Shown here piece after piece: positions 43,680 to 53,805 of a DNA stretch of 64,000 nt. Location: the NCBI RefSeq assembly GCF_030403505.1, contig NZ_JAUEMJ010000003.1, positions 733,690 to 797,689 of the forward strand. Direction: 5' to 3'. Position numbers and translations under genes: made by a program. Every line of letters begins with the position of its first letter. Within the stretch, counting starts at the first letter, position 1. Origin of the DNA: Glycomyces tritici. GTDB taxonomy: Bacteria; Actinomycetota; Actinomycetes; Mycobacteriales; Micromonosporaceae. The notes below the pieces were generated by a model that did not search any database, was not told the DNA's origin, and worked only from the letters and a program-made list of their open reading frames with translations.

Positions 43680-44444
43680 TCATTTCACCTTGGTGAGTTC
43701 AGGGCGCTTGGGGTCGACGGCGTCGCCGCTCGACTTGCCGGTGAGCCGGCGCTTCACCCAGGGGGCGAAGTGCTTGCCCGCCCACTGGACGCCGTTCATC
43801 TCCCGGCGCGGCCGGGGCAGGTGCGGGAGCGGCTCGGACCATGACGGGTCGGGGTCGACGCCGAGGGCCTCGCACACGTCGTAGGCGACGCGCTGGTGCC
43901 CGTACGTGTTGAGGTGGAGCCGGTCCGCCGCCCACAGGCGCGGGTCCTCGAACGCCTTGTCGTTCCAGAGGTCGACGAGCACCGCGTTGTGGCGCTTGGC
44001 GACGCGCTTGTAGGCGTCGTTGGTGGCGACGAAGCGCTTGCGCAGGACCGCGATGCCGGGGATGTGCGGGGTGATGTCGGCGCAGGTGAAGAGCACGACC
44101 TCGGCGCCGGAGGCCTTGAGGAGGCGGACCACTTCGTGCGCGCGGGTGGAGAGCTGCACGGGGTTGAAGCCGGGGCGGAGGGCGTCGTTGCCGCCGGCGG
44201 CGAACGAGACGAGGTCGGGGCTCTGCTTGATCGCGGGGACGACCTGCTCGTCGACGATGCGGTCGAAGAGCCGCCCGCGGATCGCGAGGTTGGCGTAGGC
44301 GAGGCCGGGCCACTGCTCGGCGGCGCGGTGGGCGAACAGGTCGGCCCAGCCGCGGTCGCGGTCGCCGCCGTTCGGATCGGGGTCGCCGACGCCTTCGGTG
44401 AAACTGTCGCCGATGGCCACGAAACTCGAGTACTCCGCTGCCAT
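43680..44444 (-). CDS. SGNH/GDSL-family hydrolase
   Basis: A 254-residue esterase/lipase-like protein without an obvious signal peptide. Block I is A-I-G-D-S-F-T-E-G (nucleophile serine near 14), block III G-G-N-D (near 89-92), and block V D-R-L-H-L-N-T-Y-G-H (near 185-194) supplies the catalytic D/H. ATG 44444 has GGAGG 9 bases upstream. Substrate unknown. Actinomycete homologues of this size are usually cytoplasmic or cell-associated. Confidence 0.9.
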   Translation of the reverse strand: MAAEYSSFVAIGDSFTEGVGDPDPNGGDRDRGWADLFAHRAAEQWPGLAYANLAIRGRLFDRIVDEQVVPAIKQSPDLVSFAAGGNDALRPGFNPVQLSTRAHEVVRLLKASGAEVVLFTCADITPHIPGIAVLRKRFVATNDAYKRVAKRHNAVLVDLWNDKAFEDPRLWAADRLHLNTYGHQRVAYDVCEALGVDPDPSWSEPLPHLPRPRREMNGVQWAGKHFAPWVKRRLTGKSSGDAVDPKRPELTKVK

Positions 44445-44867
44445 TGCACCCCACCTCCGTCTGAGCCGTTCCGCTGAACACCGCCCAGCCGCGGTGACGG
44501 CGCGGGCGCTGACCAGCATGCCTCACCTAGATAACGATCGGATTTCGATCAGGTGGCGAGCACGGCCACAGCCGTCTACGAGGAGGGCGGGGGCGGCGCC
44601 GTTCGGGGGCGAGTGCCGTTCGGCCCCTTGGGGTCTCGCGAACGAATGTGAACGGAGGGTCCGGGCGAATCGGACACCCTGGGACCCCCCGTTTCAACAC
44701 TACGCAACAGGTCCGACATGCCCGGCCGACCAGAGCCGGCTGCGCGGCTTCGCGGGGTCGCCCGTGACAACGAAAGCGGCGGGAAGCCTCCGGCACCGAG
44801 ACCGGCCGAGGGCTTCCCGCCGCGGCGTTTCGCCCGGTCAGGCCGGGCGCGCTCGCGTGCGCCGAAG
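44445..44867. other. Intergenic region with inverted repeats
   Basis: No gene is seen. An 11-bp inverted repeat (ACGGAGGGTCC at 44652, GGACCCCCCGT at 44682) and the terminator at 44776 are the only structures. The SGNH promoter should lie near its left end. Confidence 0.6.
44776..44823 (-). terminator. Terminator of the GH42 gene
   Basis: GCGGCGGGAAGCC pairs perfectly with GGCTTCCCGCCGC, 45 bp beyond the GH42 stop; the loop is long (22 bases). Confidence 0.7.
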
Positions 44868-46787
44868 TCACGCGTGCTCTCGGTGCACCACGACCTCGCC
44901 CGCGGGGACGTCGACCACCGCGTCGGCCGCCTTGACCTGCGCGTCGGCGTCCGTGTGGTTGATGCAGAAGAGCCAGCTGCGGCCGTCGTCGTGGGCGCGG
45001 CGCACGACCTCGACGCCGACCGGGGCCTCGGCCGGCGGCTCCACGCCCGCGTCCTGGGCCGCGGCGGCGACGATGCGGTCGAGCGTGGCGTCGTCCGGGA
45101 ACGTCGTCAGGTAGTGCGCGGTGCCCTCGCCGAAGCGGTTGACCAGCCACGCCGGGGACCCGTCCGCGTACGTGTCGCGGACCTCGGCCCCCGTCGATGC
45201 CGCCGCCTCGCTCCAGATCGTGCCGTGCCCGCCCGAGGCGAGCTCGACCTTCCCGCCGATCAGCGGGTAGAACTCCTCGCTGCGCACGCCGAGCACGTCG
45301 CGGATCGCGCCCGGGTAGCCGCCGAGGTAGACCGTGTCGGTCTCGTCCGCGATCCCCGAGTACGGGGTCACGAGCACGGTGCCGCCGCCGTTCACGAACT
45401 GCCGCAGGTTCTCCGCGCCCTTGCGCGAGAGCAGGTAGACCGCGGGGACGACCACGAACCGGTACTTCGACAGGTCCCCTTCGGGCTCGGCGACGTCGGC
45501 GGTGATGCCCGCCCGCCACAGGGCCGCGTAGTAGACGTCGAAGACGCCCTGGGCGGTCAGCTCGTTCGTCGGGCGCGCCTCGTGCTCCTGCGCCCACGAG
45601 TTCGGGAAGTCCCACAGGATCGCGGTGTCCGCGCTCACGGTCGAGCCCTCGACCTCGGCGAGGTCGCCCAGGCGCGCGCCCAGTTCGCAGACCTCGCGCC
45701 AGATCTTGGAGTCGGTGCCCGCGTGCGGGACCATGCCCGAGTGCCACTTCTCGGCGCCCTGCTTGGAGGCGCGCCACTGGAAGAACATGATGCCGTCCGC
45801 GCCGCGCGCGAAGTGCTGGAAGGAGTTGCGGAGCATCTCGCGGGGCGCCTTGGCGCGGTTGCGGCCCTGCCAGTTGACGGCGGAGGTCGAGTGCTCCATG
45901 AGGATCCACGGCCTGCCGTTGCCGAGCGAGCGCGCGTAGTCGGCGCCGAAGCCGAGCTTGACGTGGGCGTTCTCGCCGACGAGGTAGTGGTCGGTGGTGA
46001 CGACGTCGACGACGTCGCTGAACTCCCACAGGTCGATGTCGGGGTGCCCGCCGGCCATGAAGTTCGTGGTCATCGGCTTGTCGGAGTACTTGCCGATGAC
46101 CGCGGCCTCGGCGAGGTAGTTCTGCTTGAGCCGCCAGGACGAGTAGCGCTTCCAGTCCAGCACCTGGCCCGGGTTCGCGATCGTCGGCGTCGGGAGCGGC
46201 GCGTAGACCTGGTCCCAAGACGAGTAGGCCTGCGACCAGAACGCGGTGCCCCACGCGGCGTTCAGGCCGTCGAGGTCGCCGTAGCGCTCGCGCAGCCACA
46301 CGCGGAACTTCGCGGTCGCGGCCTTCGTGTACGAGCGGGCGTTGTGGCAGCCGTACTCGTTGTGGACATGCCACAGGGCGAGCGCGGGGTGGTTCGCGTA
46401 CCGCTCGGCGATCTTCTCGGTGATGGCGAGGGCCTTGGCGAGGTAGACGTCAGAGGACGGGTCGAAGCCCTGGCGGGAGCCGTGCGTGAGCTGGCGGCCC
46501 TCCGCGTCGACCATGACCGCCTCGGGGTAGGTCGCGGCGAACCACGGCGGCGGGGACGCGGTGGGGGTGGCGAGGCAGGCTTCGATGCCGTTGGCGGCGA
46601 GGAGGTCGAGCACCTCGTCGAACCACGCGAACTCGTAGCGGCCTTCTTCGGGTTCGAAGAGGGCCCAGGAGAAGATGCCGACACTGACGCGGTTGACGCC
46701 CGCCTCGCGCATGAGGCGCATGTCCTCGGCCCAGGTCTCGCGGGGCCACTGTTCGGGGTTGTAGTCACCGCCGTAGACGATCGCCAT
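44868..46787 (-). CDS. Beta-galactosidase, glycoside hydrolase family 42
   Basis: A 639-residue GH42 enzyme without signal peptide, so it acts inside the cell on imported galactosides. The opening G-G-D-Y-N-P-E-Q-W-P is typical. The acid/base is E144 (H-N-E-Y-G-C-H) and the nucleophile E298 (L-M-E-H-S-T-S-A-V-N-W-Q). The trimerisation and C-terminal beta domains follow to residue 639, normal length. ATG 46787 is preceded by GGAG. A LacI-type operator upstream suggests sugar-dependent repression. Confidence 0.93.
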   Translation of the reverse strand: MAIVYGGDYNPEQWPRETWAEDMRLMREAGVNRVSVGIFSWALFEPEEGRYEFAWFDEVLDLLAANGIEACLATPTASPPPWFAATYPEAVMVDAEGRQLTHGSRQGFDPSSDVYLAKALAITEKIAERYANHPALALWHVHNEYGCHNARSYTKAATAKFRVWLRERYGDLDGLNAAWGTAFWSQAYSSWDQVYAPLPTPTIANPGQVLDWKRYSSWRLKQNYLAEAAVIGKYSDKPMTTNFMAGGHPDIDLWEFSDVVDVVTTDHYLVGENAHVKLGFGADYARSLGNGRPWILMEHSTSAVNWQGRNRAKAPREMLRNSFQHFARGADGIMFFQWRASKQGAEKWHSGMVPHAGTDSKIWREVCELGARLGDLAEVEGSTVSADTAILWDFPNSWAQEHEARPTNELTAQGVFDVYYAALWRAGITADVAEPEGDLSKYRFVVVPAVYLLSRKGAENLRQFVNGGGTVLVTPYSGIADETDTVYLGGYPGAIRDVLGVRSEEFYPLIGGKVELASGGHGTIWSEAAASTGAEVRDTYADGSPAWLVNRFGEGTAHYLTTFPDDATLDRIVAAAAQDAGVEPPAEAPVGVEVVRRAHDDGRSWLFCINHTDADAQVKAADAVVDVPAGEVVVHREHA

Positions 46788-46919
46788 GCAGGGGTGCTCC
46801 TTCACTGGGGGAGGTACGGGTGCGCACTCCAGGCTACGGGAAGCCGCAGGACGCATCAACCCCACTGACCAGCTTTTTCGCCCCGTTTTACTAAGTGGGA
46901 CAGGGCGGTGGCAAAGGTC

Positions 46920-46933
46920 TCGAAACGTTTCAA
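46920..46933. promoter_or_regulatory. LacI/GalR-type operator upstream of GH42
   Basis: The perfect decamer palindrome GAAACGTTTC with central CG (46922-46931) lies about 135 bp upstream of the GH42 start. A promoter on the minus strand (TTGCCA...TAGTAA, about 15-bp spacing) overlaps 46885-46915. LacI-family sites typically have this central CG. Confidence 0.7.
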
Positions 46934-46970
46934 TCCGCCAGTGCCCGAGACCGCCGGCGCCTCGGACCCC

Positions 46971-47813
46971 TTACGCCTCCGCGGCGTACCAGCCCGCCGC
47001 GCCCGGCTCGATCCACCACGTGCGCTTGCGGCCGAGCTCGCCCACGAGGCCGTCCTGAATGAACGTCACGGAGTCCTCCGGGTGCACCGCCACAGCCCGC
47101 CCCCGCGCCCGGCGCACCTCGATGCGCAGGCGCTTGCGGAACCGCCCCACCGTCACGGGCACCGCGACCGCGACGTCGATCTTCCCGTCGGCCGGGTCCG
47201 GTTCGGCCAGCACCATGTCGTCGGTCGCCGCGTACCCGTCCGCGTTCGCGACCACGCACGCCAGGATCTGCTCGGAGCCGTCGGCCAGCACCACGTCGTC
47301 CAGGTTCACGACCCCGCGCCAGGGCCGGTCCCCGCCGCCCAGCCGCACGCCGTCGACGGCGACGCCGCCGCCGTCGTGGCGAAGCAGATCAGTGCGTTTC
47401 ACCACTCCCTCGGCGACCGCCGCGGCGACGTCCGCGGGCGTCGCGGGCAGGCCGAGCCGCGCCACGATCCCGGGCGCCGTCGCCAGCGGAAGGATCGCGA
47501 TCGCGGGGAGGTCGGGGATCGTGCGGCCGTCCGGCAGCCCCTCGGGACGCCGGCTCGGGGCCGGGACGGCTTGGCGCACAAGGCGCGCCATGACCGCGTT
47601 GACCTGCTCGTCCGTCTCCGCGGCGAGCACGAACCGCTCGTCCGGGTCGGCGAATGCGACGTCGACTTCCTCGGGTTTGGCGGCCTCGGCGGTGCGCACG
47701 ACGGCGCCCCGCGCCTTGAGCTCGTCCACCAGATGCAGCGCCTGAGTGCGCGGTCCGGGGTTCGCGCAATTGGCTTCCACGAGTGTCAACACGACGACGT
47801 TCACAACCGCCAC
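46971..47813 (-). CDS. Diacylglycerol-kinase-like protein, catalytic motif degenerate
   Basis: A 280-residue protein related to DAGK/LCB kinases. P-L-A-T-A-P-G-I-V-A-R-L-G-L (about 109-122) aligns with the L-P-x-G-T-x-N-D-x-A-R-x-L-G motif, and the C-terminal beta-sandwich is present (H-P-E-D-S-V-T-F-I-Q-D-G). The nucleotide motif G-G-D-G-T expected near residue 70 is absent, so lipid-kinase activity is doubtful. Its place next to purA recalls other actinomycetes. ATG 47813 lies 117 bp from the divergent purA start. Confidence 0.65.
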   Translation of the reverse strand: MAVVNVVVLTLVEANCANPGPRTQALHLVDELKARGAVVRTAEAAKPEEVDVAFADPDERFVLAAETDEQVNAVMARLVRQAVPAPSRRPEGLPDGRTIPDLPAIAILPLATAPGIVARLGLPATPADVAAAVAEGVVKRTDLLRHDGGGVAVDGVRLGGGDRPWRGVVNLDDVVLADGSEQILACVVANADGYAATDDMVLAEPDPADGKIDVAVAVPVTVGRFRKRLRIEVRRARGRAVAVHPEDSVTFIQDGLVGELGRKRTWWIEPGAAGWYAAEA

Positions 47814-47906
47814 CTTACGGTGTGACGGGGACCCGATTCATAGTGCTTAGGCCTGGTGAGACCCCGCATAAATGCATGCAAGTAGGCTTACCAAGTAATC
47901 GGGTGA

Positions 47907-49217
<1,311 letters not shown>

Positions 49218-49231
49218 GGCGCGCAAGCGAA

Positions 49232-49266
49232 GCGAAGGGCGTCGGCCTCTGGCCGGCGCCCTTCGC
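49232..49266 (+). terminator. purA terminator
   Basis: GCGAAGGGCGTCGGCC pairs with GGCCGGCGCCCTTCGC (one T-G pair) over TCT. Confidence 0.85.
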
Positions 49267-49286
49267 CGTGCCCCTTGGCCGGGAAC

Positions 49287-49330
49287 GCCGCCGCGCCACC
49301 AGGTCCGGGCGGATCTGGTGGCGCGGCGGC
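49287..49330 (-). terminator. Terminator of the 49743 gene
   Basis: GCCGCCGCGCCACCAG pairs perfectly with CTGGTGGCGCGGCGGC around a 12-base loop, 11 bp beyond the minus-strand stop at 49342. Confidence 0.85.
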
Positions 49331-49341
49331 GTCGGGCGGGG

Positions 49342-49743
49342 CTAGGCGTTGAGGGCCTGCTCGATCTTGCGGACCATCCCGGCCATGACGGGGCTCGGCT
49401 CGCCCTTGTGGGCGCGGTTGGCGGCGTCGATGACGATCGCGATGGTGGTCCGGAAGTTCTCGGCCTCGGCCGGGTCGTGGGCTTCCAGGACCCGCACCGA
49501 CTCGGTGATCGCAGGGAACACCTGGTCGGCCAGGTCGGCGGTGGACTTGCCCTTGAGCTTGACGCCCTTGGCGTCCGCGACGATGTGGCCGACGGTGCCG
49601 GTGGCGGCGACCAGGGCCAGGGAGGCGTCGGTGCCGATCTTGTGCGCGGACCCGGCGATGCCGGCGGCCGACAGCAGGGAGACGGTGCCGTAGGCGGCGG
49701 TGCGGATGGTGACCTGGTCCTGGGTGGAGAGGCTGGTGGTCAT
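49342..49743 (-). CDS. Conserved hypothetical protein, 133 residues
   Basis: A soluble helical protein starting MTTSLSTQDQVTIRTAAYG. Features are two alanine-rich helices with S-A-A-G-I-A-G-S-A-H-K-I-G and a long middle helix A-D-L-A-D-Q-V-F-P-A. It resembles small conserved actinobacterial proteins, but I cannot name the family. It is monocistronic, with its own terminator. Confidence 0.65.
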   Translation of the reverse strand: MTTSLSTQDQVTIRTAAYGTVSLLSAAGIAGSAHKIGTDASLALVAATGTVGHIVADAKGVKLKGKSTADLADQVFPAITESVRVLEAHDPAEAENFRTTIAIVIDAANRAHKGEPSPVMAGMVRKIEQALNA

Positions 49744-49862
49744 TTCGGTGCTCCTTCAAGCGCTTCGGTGAGGTGTTCCTCGTTGATGCGCCAACTATGG
49801 GCGTCCGGTCTTGCACGCCGCTGACACCGGCCTGACACCGCCGCTGACACCGCCGCCGCGGG

Positions 49863-50597
49863 TCAGAGCCTGAGGTTGCCGAGGGCGGGCTGGAGCCTTC
49901 GGGCCAGTGCCGGGTCGTGTGCGGCGACCTCGGCGGCGAAGCACTCCAGCAGGGCCGTGTTCGACCGCGTGAGCTCCTCGCGGTCCACGGAGGCGGCCCG
50001 GGCCGCGGCGAGGGCGGCGAGGATCTCGGGCGGGAGCTTGTGGGCTTCGCGCCCGTGGTGGGGGTTGAGGCCGAAGCGCGCGCAGGCGAGGGCGAGGACG
50101 GTGTCGCGCAGGTGGTCAAGCATCATGGCGGCCTGCCAGTGGCGGTCGCGCTTGATCGCCGAGCGGGCGTGCAGGGCGTAGAGCCAGCCCATGCCGGTCA
50201 TGTGCGTCCGGTCGGGCGCCCTGGGCTCCGTGGGCGGGTTGGGGGTGCCGAACAGGAGCTTGAAGCCCGGCTCGGTGGCGCGGAAGCGGTCGCGGGGCCA
50301 GAAGGAGACGTCGACCTGCAGCGAGGAGTCGAGCAGGAACACCCGGTAGAGGACGCCGTCGGCGATGACGTCGAGGTGGTGCACCGCCCCGTGCTCCGCG
50401 TAGAACCGGGCGGTCCAGCGTTCGGCGACCGCGTCGGGGTCGCCTTCGATCTGGAGCATGAGGTCGATGTCGGACCAGGCGTCCTCGCGGCCGGTGGCGG
50501 CGGAGCCGACGAGCGCGGCGCCGACGACCCCGCCGTCGTGCTCGGCGGCGGCGATGAGGGTGTCGCGGAGTCGTTCTCGGTCAGCGGTGTTGAACAT
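49863..50597 (-). CDS. Nucleotidyltransferase-domain protein
   Basis: A 244-residue protein with the pol-beta nucleotidyltransferase motif: A-L-V-G-S-A-A-T-G-R-E-D-A-W-S-D-I-D-L (about 30-48), a G-S...D-x-D metal site, and a third acidic residue in L-Q-V-D-V (near 93). A helical C-terminal domain follows. The layout resembles streptomycin-adenylyltransferase-like proteins, but substrate and resistance cannot be inferred. It diverges from the DinB gene. Confidence 0.78.
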   Translation of the reverse strand: MFNTADRERLRDTLIAAAEHDGGVVGAALVGSAATGREDAWSDIDLMLQIEGDPDAVAERWTARFYAEHGAVHHLDVIADGVLYRVFLLDSSLQVDVSFWPRDRFRATEPGFKLLFGTPNPPTEPRAPDRTHMTGMGWLYALHARSAIKRDRHWQAAMMLDHLRDTVLALACARFGLNPHHGREAHKLPPEILAALAAARAASVDREELTRSNTALLECFAAEVAAHDPALARRLQPALGNLRL

Positions 50598-50666
50598 GGG
50601 CCGAGCTTAGGACGCGCGGTCCCGTTCGCAAGGGCGGCGTCGCACCCGCGTGCCACGATCGGGGGC

Positions 50667-51254
50667 ATGACCGACGCGAAAGCACGACTGCACCGCGCCC
50701 TCCGGGACTGCCGCGAGGGCCTGCTCTGGAAGCTCGAGGGCCTGGGGGAGTACCAGCTGCGCCGCCCGATGACTCCGACCGGCACCAACCTGCTCGGCCT
50801 GGTCAAGCATGTCGCGGGCATCGAATCGGGCTACCTCGGCGAGGCCTTCGGCCGGCCGGTGGACGATCCCCCGTGGTGGTTCGAGCACGACGTGGACGAA
50901 CCGAACGGCGACCTGTGGGCGCGCGCCGAAGAGACCAGTGAGGAGATCACCGCGTTCTACCGGCGCGTCTGGGCGCATTCGGACGCGACGATCGACGCGC
51001 TCGGGCTCGAGGCCCCGGGCCGCGTCCCGTGGTGGCCCGCCGAGCAGGCCGAGGTCACCCTCCATCAGATGATCGTGCTCATGATCGGCGAGACCAACCG
51101 CCACGCCGGCCACGCCGACATCGTGCGCGAGCTCATCGACGGGTCGACCGGGCTGCGCCACGACTTCAAGTTCGTGCCCGAGGAGGGCGAGGCCTGGTGG
51201 GCCGCGTACCGCGGGCGGCTCGAGACGACCGCCCGCGAAGCCGCAGGGTGGTGA
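50667..51254 (+). CDS. DinB-like protein (DUF664)
   Basis: A 195-residue four-helix bundle of the DinB/YfiT superfamily. The three metal-binding histidines fit H49 (V-K-H-V), H145 or nearby and H149 in N-R-H-A-G-H-A-D. R-P-M-T-P-T-G-T-N-L-L-G-L-V-K-H is the DUF664 signature. Such proteins are often thiol- or bacillithiol/mycothiol-dependent transferases; the actual reaction is unknown here. ATG 50667 is preferred. Confidence 0.82.
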   Translation: MTDAKARLHRALRDCREGLLWKLEGLGEYQLRRPMTPTGTNLLGLVKHVAGIESGYLGEAFGRPVDDPPWWFEHDVDEPNGDLWARAEETSEEITAFYRRVWAHSDATIDALGLEAPGRVPWWPAEQAEVTLHQMIVLMIGETNRHAGHADIVRELIDGSTGLRHDFKFVPEEGEAWWAAYRGRLETTAREAAGW

Positions 51255-51264
51255 ACGCCGGCCC

Positions 51265-51969
51265 TCACCGGTAGCCGGTGAGCCGCATGGCGGTCGCGTT
51301 GTCCGGTGTCTCCCAGAACAGGTCGTGCAGGTCTGGCGGCAGCTCGCTCCGGTGGGTTCCGGTCGTGCCGGAGCGGAAGAAGCCGGGCTCGCTGTCGTGG
51401 AGTTCGCCGAAGGTGGGGATCGAGGCGTGCTCGTCGGGCGCCAGGCCCGGGGCGGCCTGGGCGACGGCGGCCACGACCGCGGCTCGCGGGTCGGCGATGA
51501 GGTCCTCGAAGCGGACCCGGATCGGGTCCGGGCTCGCCGAGCGGTGCCAGGACAGCACGTTCTGGCCCCAACCGCCCGTGCCGCCGGTCCGGCGGGTGAT
51601 GATCGAGCGGGCTTCCGCGGCGAACCGCTCCTTGTGATCCGTTGCGCCCGCGAGGTGGGCGGTGTTCAGGCGGGCCCAGGAGACCACGGCGTCGCGGCCG
51701 TCCCGCACCAGGTGGACGGCCCGGTCCTCGGCGGCGATCACCGGGTCGTCGCGGCGGCGGTGGGTCTTGACGAAGTGCACGTCGTCGGAGGCCCGCATCT
51801 CGTCGAAGGTGCTGGGCCGGGCGCGGGCGTCCATCAGCTCGGGGCCGATCCGGGCGGCGACGCCGTCGACGTCGTAGACCACATAGGTCGGTACGCGGTA
51901 GAGGCGGTGGAGCGCGATGCGGAAGAAGGTGTTGCCGGAGCGGGGGAACGAGGCGAGCCAGACGATCAC
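51265..51969 (-). CDS. Sulfotransferase-family protein
   Basis: A 234-residue protein with S-F-P-R-S-G-N-T at residues 7-14, the 5'-phosphosulfate loop of PAPS-dependent sulfotransferases, K-T-H near 69-71, and the 3'-phosphate motif L-V-R-D-G-R-D-A-V-V-S near 87-97. A conserved C-terminal basic end is present. The acceptor is unknown and could be a small molecule or a surface glycan. It overlaps no other gene and is convergent with the DinB-like gene. Confidence 0.85.
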   Translation of the reverse strand: MIVWLASFPRSGNTFFRIALHRLYRVPTYVVYDVDGVAARIGPELMDARARPSTFDEMRASDDVHFVKTHRRRDDPVIAAEDRAVHLVRDGRDAVVSWARLNTAHLAGATDHKERFAAEARSIITRRTGGTGGWGQNVLSWHRSASPDPIRVRFEDLIADPRAAVVAAVAQAAPGLAPDEHASIPTFGELHDSEPGFFRSGTTGTHRSELPPDLHDLFWETPDNATAMRLTGYR

Positions 51970-52167
51970 TGCGACAGCCTAGGACCCGCCTGCGACACTG
52001 CGGCGCCCTCGCAAGACGCGCCCGGCACCGTGCTCATGGCCGGGTCGATCGCCGGCACCGTGTCCGTCGCCGCCGGATGCTTCCCGGCGCAGCGGCTGCC
52101 CGCCAGGACGCACCTCCGGCGCGGGGAAAAGACGGCTCGAACGGCGTACGATCCATTGGGAGGCAAC

Positions 52168-53799
52168 ATGAGCTGGTGGCGGGGCGCGGCGATCTACCAG
52201 GTGTACCTGCGCAGTTTCGCGGACGGCGACGGGGACGGGATCGGCGACATCGCCGGCCTCGAATCGCGGCTCGGATACCTGAGCGAGCTCGGCGTGGACG
52301 CACTGTGGATCAACCCGTGGTACGTCTCCCCGATGAACGACGGCGGCTACGACGTGGCCGACTACCGGGACATCGACCCGTCCTTCGGCACCCTCGCGGA
52401 CGCCGAGCGGCTCATCGAAGCGGCGCACCGGTTCGGGCTGCGGATCATCGTCGACATCGTCCCGAACCACACCTCCGACCTCCACCCCTGGTTTCGGCAG
52501 GCGCTGCGCGACGGCCCCGGTTCGCCTGCGCGCGAGCGGTTCCACTTCCGCGACGAGACGAACAACTGGCAGTCCCGCTTCGGCGGCCCCGCATGGTCGC
52601 AAGTGGAGGACGGCCAGTGGTACCTCCACCTCTTCGACTCGTCCCAGCCCGACCTCAACTGGGAGCACCCCGAAGTGCGGGCCGAGTTCCCGTCGATCCT
52701 GCGGTTCTGGCTCGACCGGGGCGTGGACGGCTTCCGCATCGACGTCGCCGCGCGGCTCGTCAAGCAGGCCGGACTGCCGGACAAGCGCGGCCGACTCGAA
52801 AGCGCGCCGACGTCCACCGACACCGGTGCCGGTGGTGCAGGGATGGGCGGCGCAGGGGTCAGCGGCCCATACGAGGAACCCGACAAGGACCGGCCGGAAG
52901 TGCACGACATCTACCGGGACTGGCGGCGCGTGCTCGGCGAGTACGGGCCCGACCGGGTCTTCGTGGGCGAGATCTGGGTCCGCGACCCCGAACGGTTCGC
53001 GCAATACCTCCGCCCCGACGAACTGCACACCGCCTTCAACTTCGAGTTCCTCAAGTGCGCGTGGGACGCCGGGGCCCTGCGAGCGGTCATCGACCAGACC
53101 ATCGCGACCCACGCCACTGTCGGCGCCCCGCCCACCTGGGTGCTCGCGAACCACGACGTCACCCGGCACGTCACCCGCTACGGCCGCACCAAGAGCATGT
53201 TCCTCAAACGCGAGCACGGCGTCCCCACCGACCTCGCCGCAGGCACCCGCCGGGCCCGGGCCGCGGCACTGCTGACCATGGCACTGCCCGGCGGCGTCTA
53301 CGTCTACCAAGGCGACGAACTCGGCCTGCCCGAAGTGTTCGACATCCCCGACGAACTGCGCGAAGACCCCGTGTTCGCCCGCACCGGCGGACGCGACCTC
53401 GGCCGCGACGGCTGCCGCGTGCCACTGCCCTGGGGCGGGGACACCCCGCCGTTCGAGTTCGGCACGGGCGGCGCATGGCTCCCGCAGCCGCTGGAGTGGC
53501 GCGACATGACGGCCGCCCGGCAGCTCGGCGACCCCGACTCGATGCTGTCGCTCTACCGCCTCGCGCTGCGCCTTCGCAGCAGCGACCCGGCGCTGGGCGA
53601 CGGCGAGATGCGCTGGCTGGAGAGCGAACCGGGCGTACTCGCGTTCGAGCGCGACCCCGGCTTCACGTGCGTGGTGAACCTGACGGACCACGAGATCGAC
53701 GTCCCGGCGGGCGAACCGCTCCTCGCCAGCGCGCCACTCGAAGGGACGCAAGGAAAGCGGCTCCCGGCCGACGCGGCGGTGTGGCTGCGCGCCGGCTGA
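52168..53799 (+). CDS. Alpha-glucosidase-like enzyme, GH13
   Basis: A 543-residue GH13 enzyme (oligo-1,6-glucosidase/alpha-glucosidase class), without signal peptide, acting on imported oligosaccharides. Region I is D-I-V-P-N-H at 96-101. The nucleophile is D192 (F-R-I-D-V), the acid/base E268 (V-G-E-I-W) and the stabiliser D330 (A-N-H-D). An unusual glycine-rich insert of about 18 residues (T-G-A-G-G-A-G-M-G-G-A-G) occurs near 219-233. ATG 52168 has GGGAGG 5 bases upstream. Confidence 0.92.
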   Translation: MSWWRGAAIYQVYLRSFADGDGDGIGDIAGLESRLGYLSELGVDALWINPWYVSPMNDGGYDVADYRDIDPSFGTLADAERLIEAAHRFGLRIIVDIVPNHTSDLHPWFRQALRDGPGSPARERFHFRDETNNWQSRFGGPAWSQVEDGQWYLHLFDSSQPDLNWEHPEVRAEFPSILRFWLDRGVDGFRIDVAARLVKQAGLPDKRGRLESAPTSTDTGAGGAGMGGAGVSGPYEEPDKDRPEVHDIYRDWRRVLGEYGPDRVFVGEIWVRDPERFAQYLRPDELHTAFNFEFLKCAWDAGALRAVIDQTIATHATVGAPPTWVLANHDVTRHVTRYGRTKSMFLKREHGVPTDLAAGTRRARAAALLTMALPGGVYVYQGDELGLPEVFDIPDELREDPVFARTGGRDLGRDGCRVPLPWGGDTPPFEFGTGGAWLPQPLEWRDMTAARQLGDPDSMLSLYRLALRLRSSDPALGDGEMRWLESEPGVLAFERDPGFTCVVNLTDHEIDVPAGEPLLASAPLEGTQGKRLPADAAVWLRAG

Positions 53800-53805
53800 G
53801 CACGT

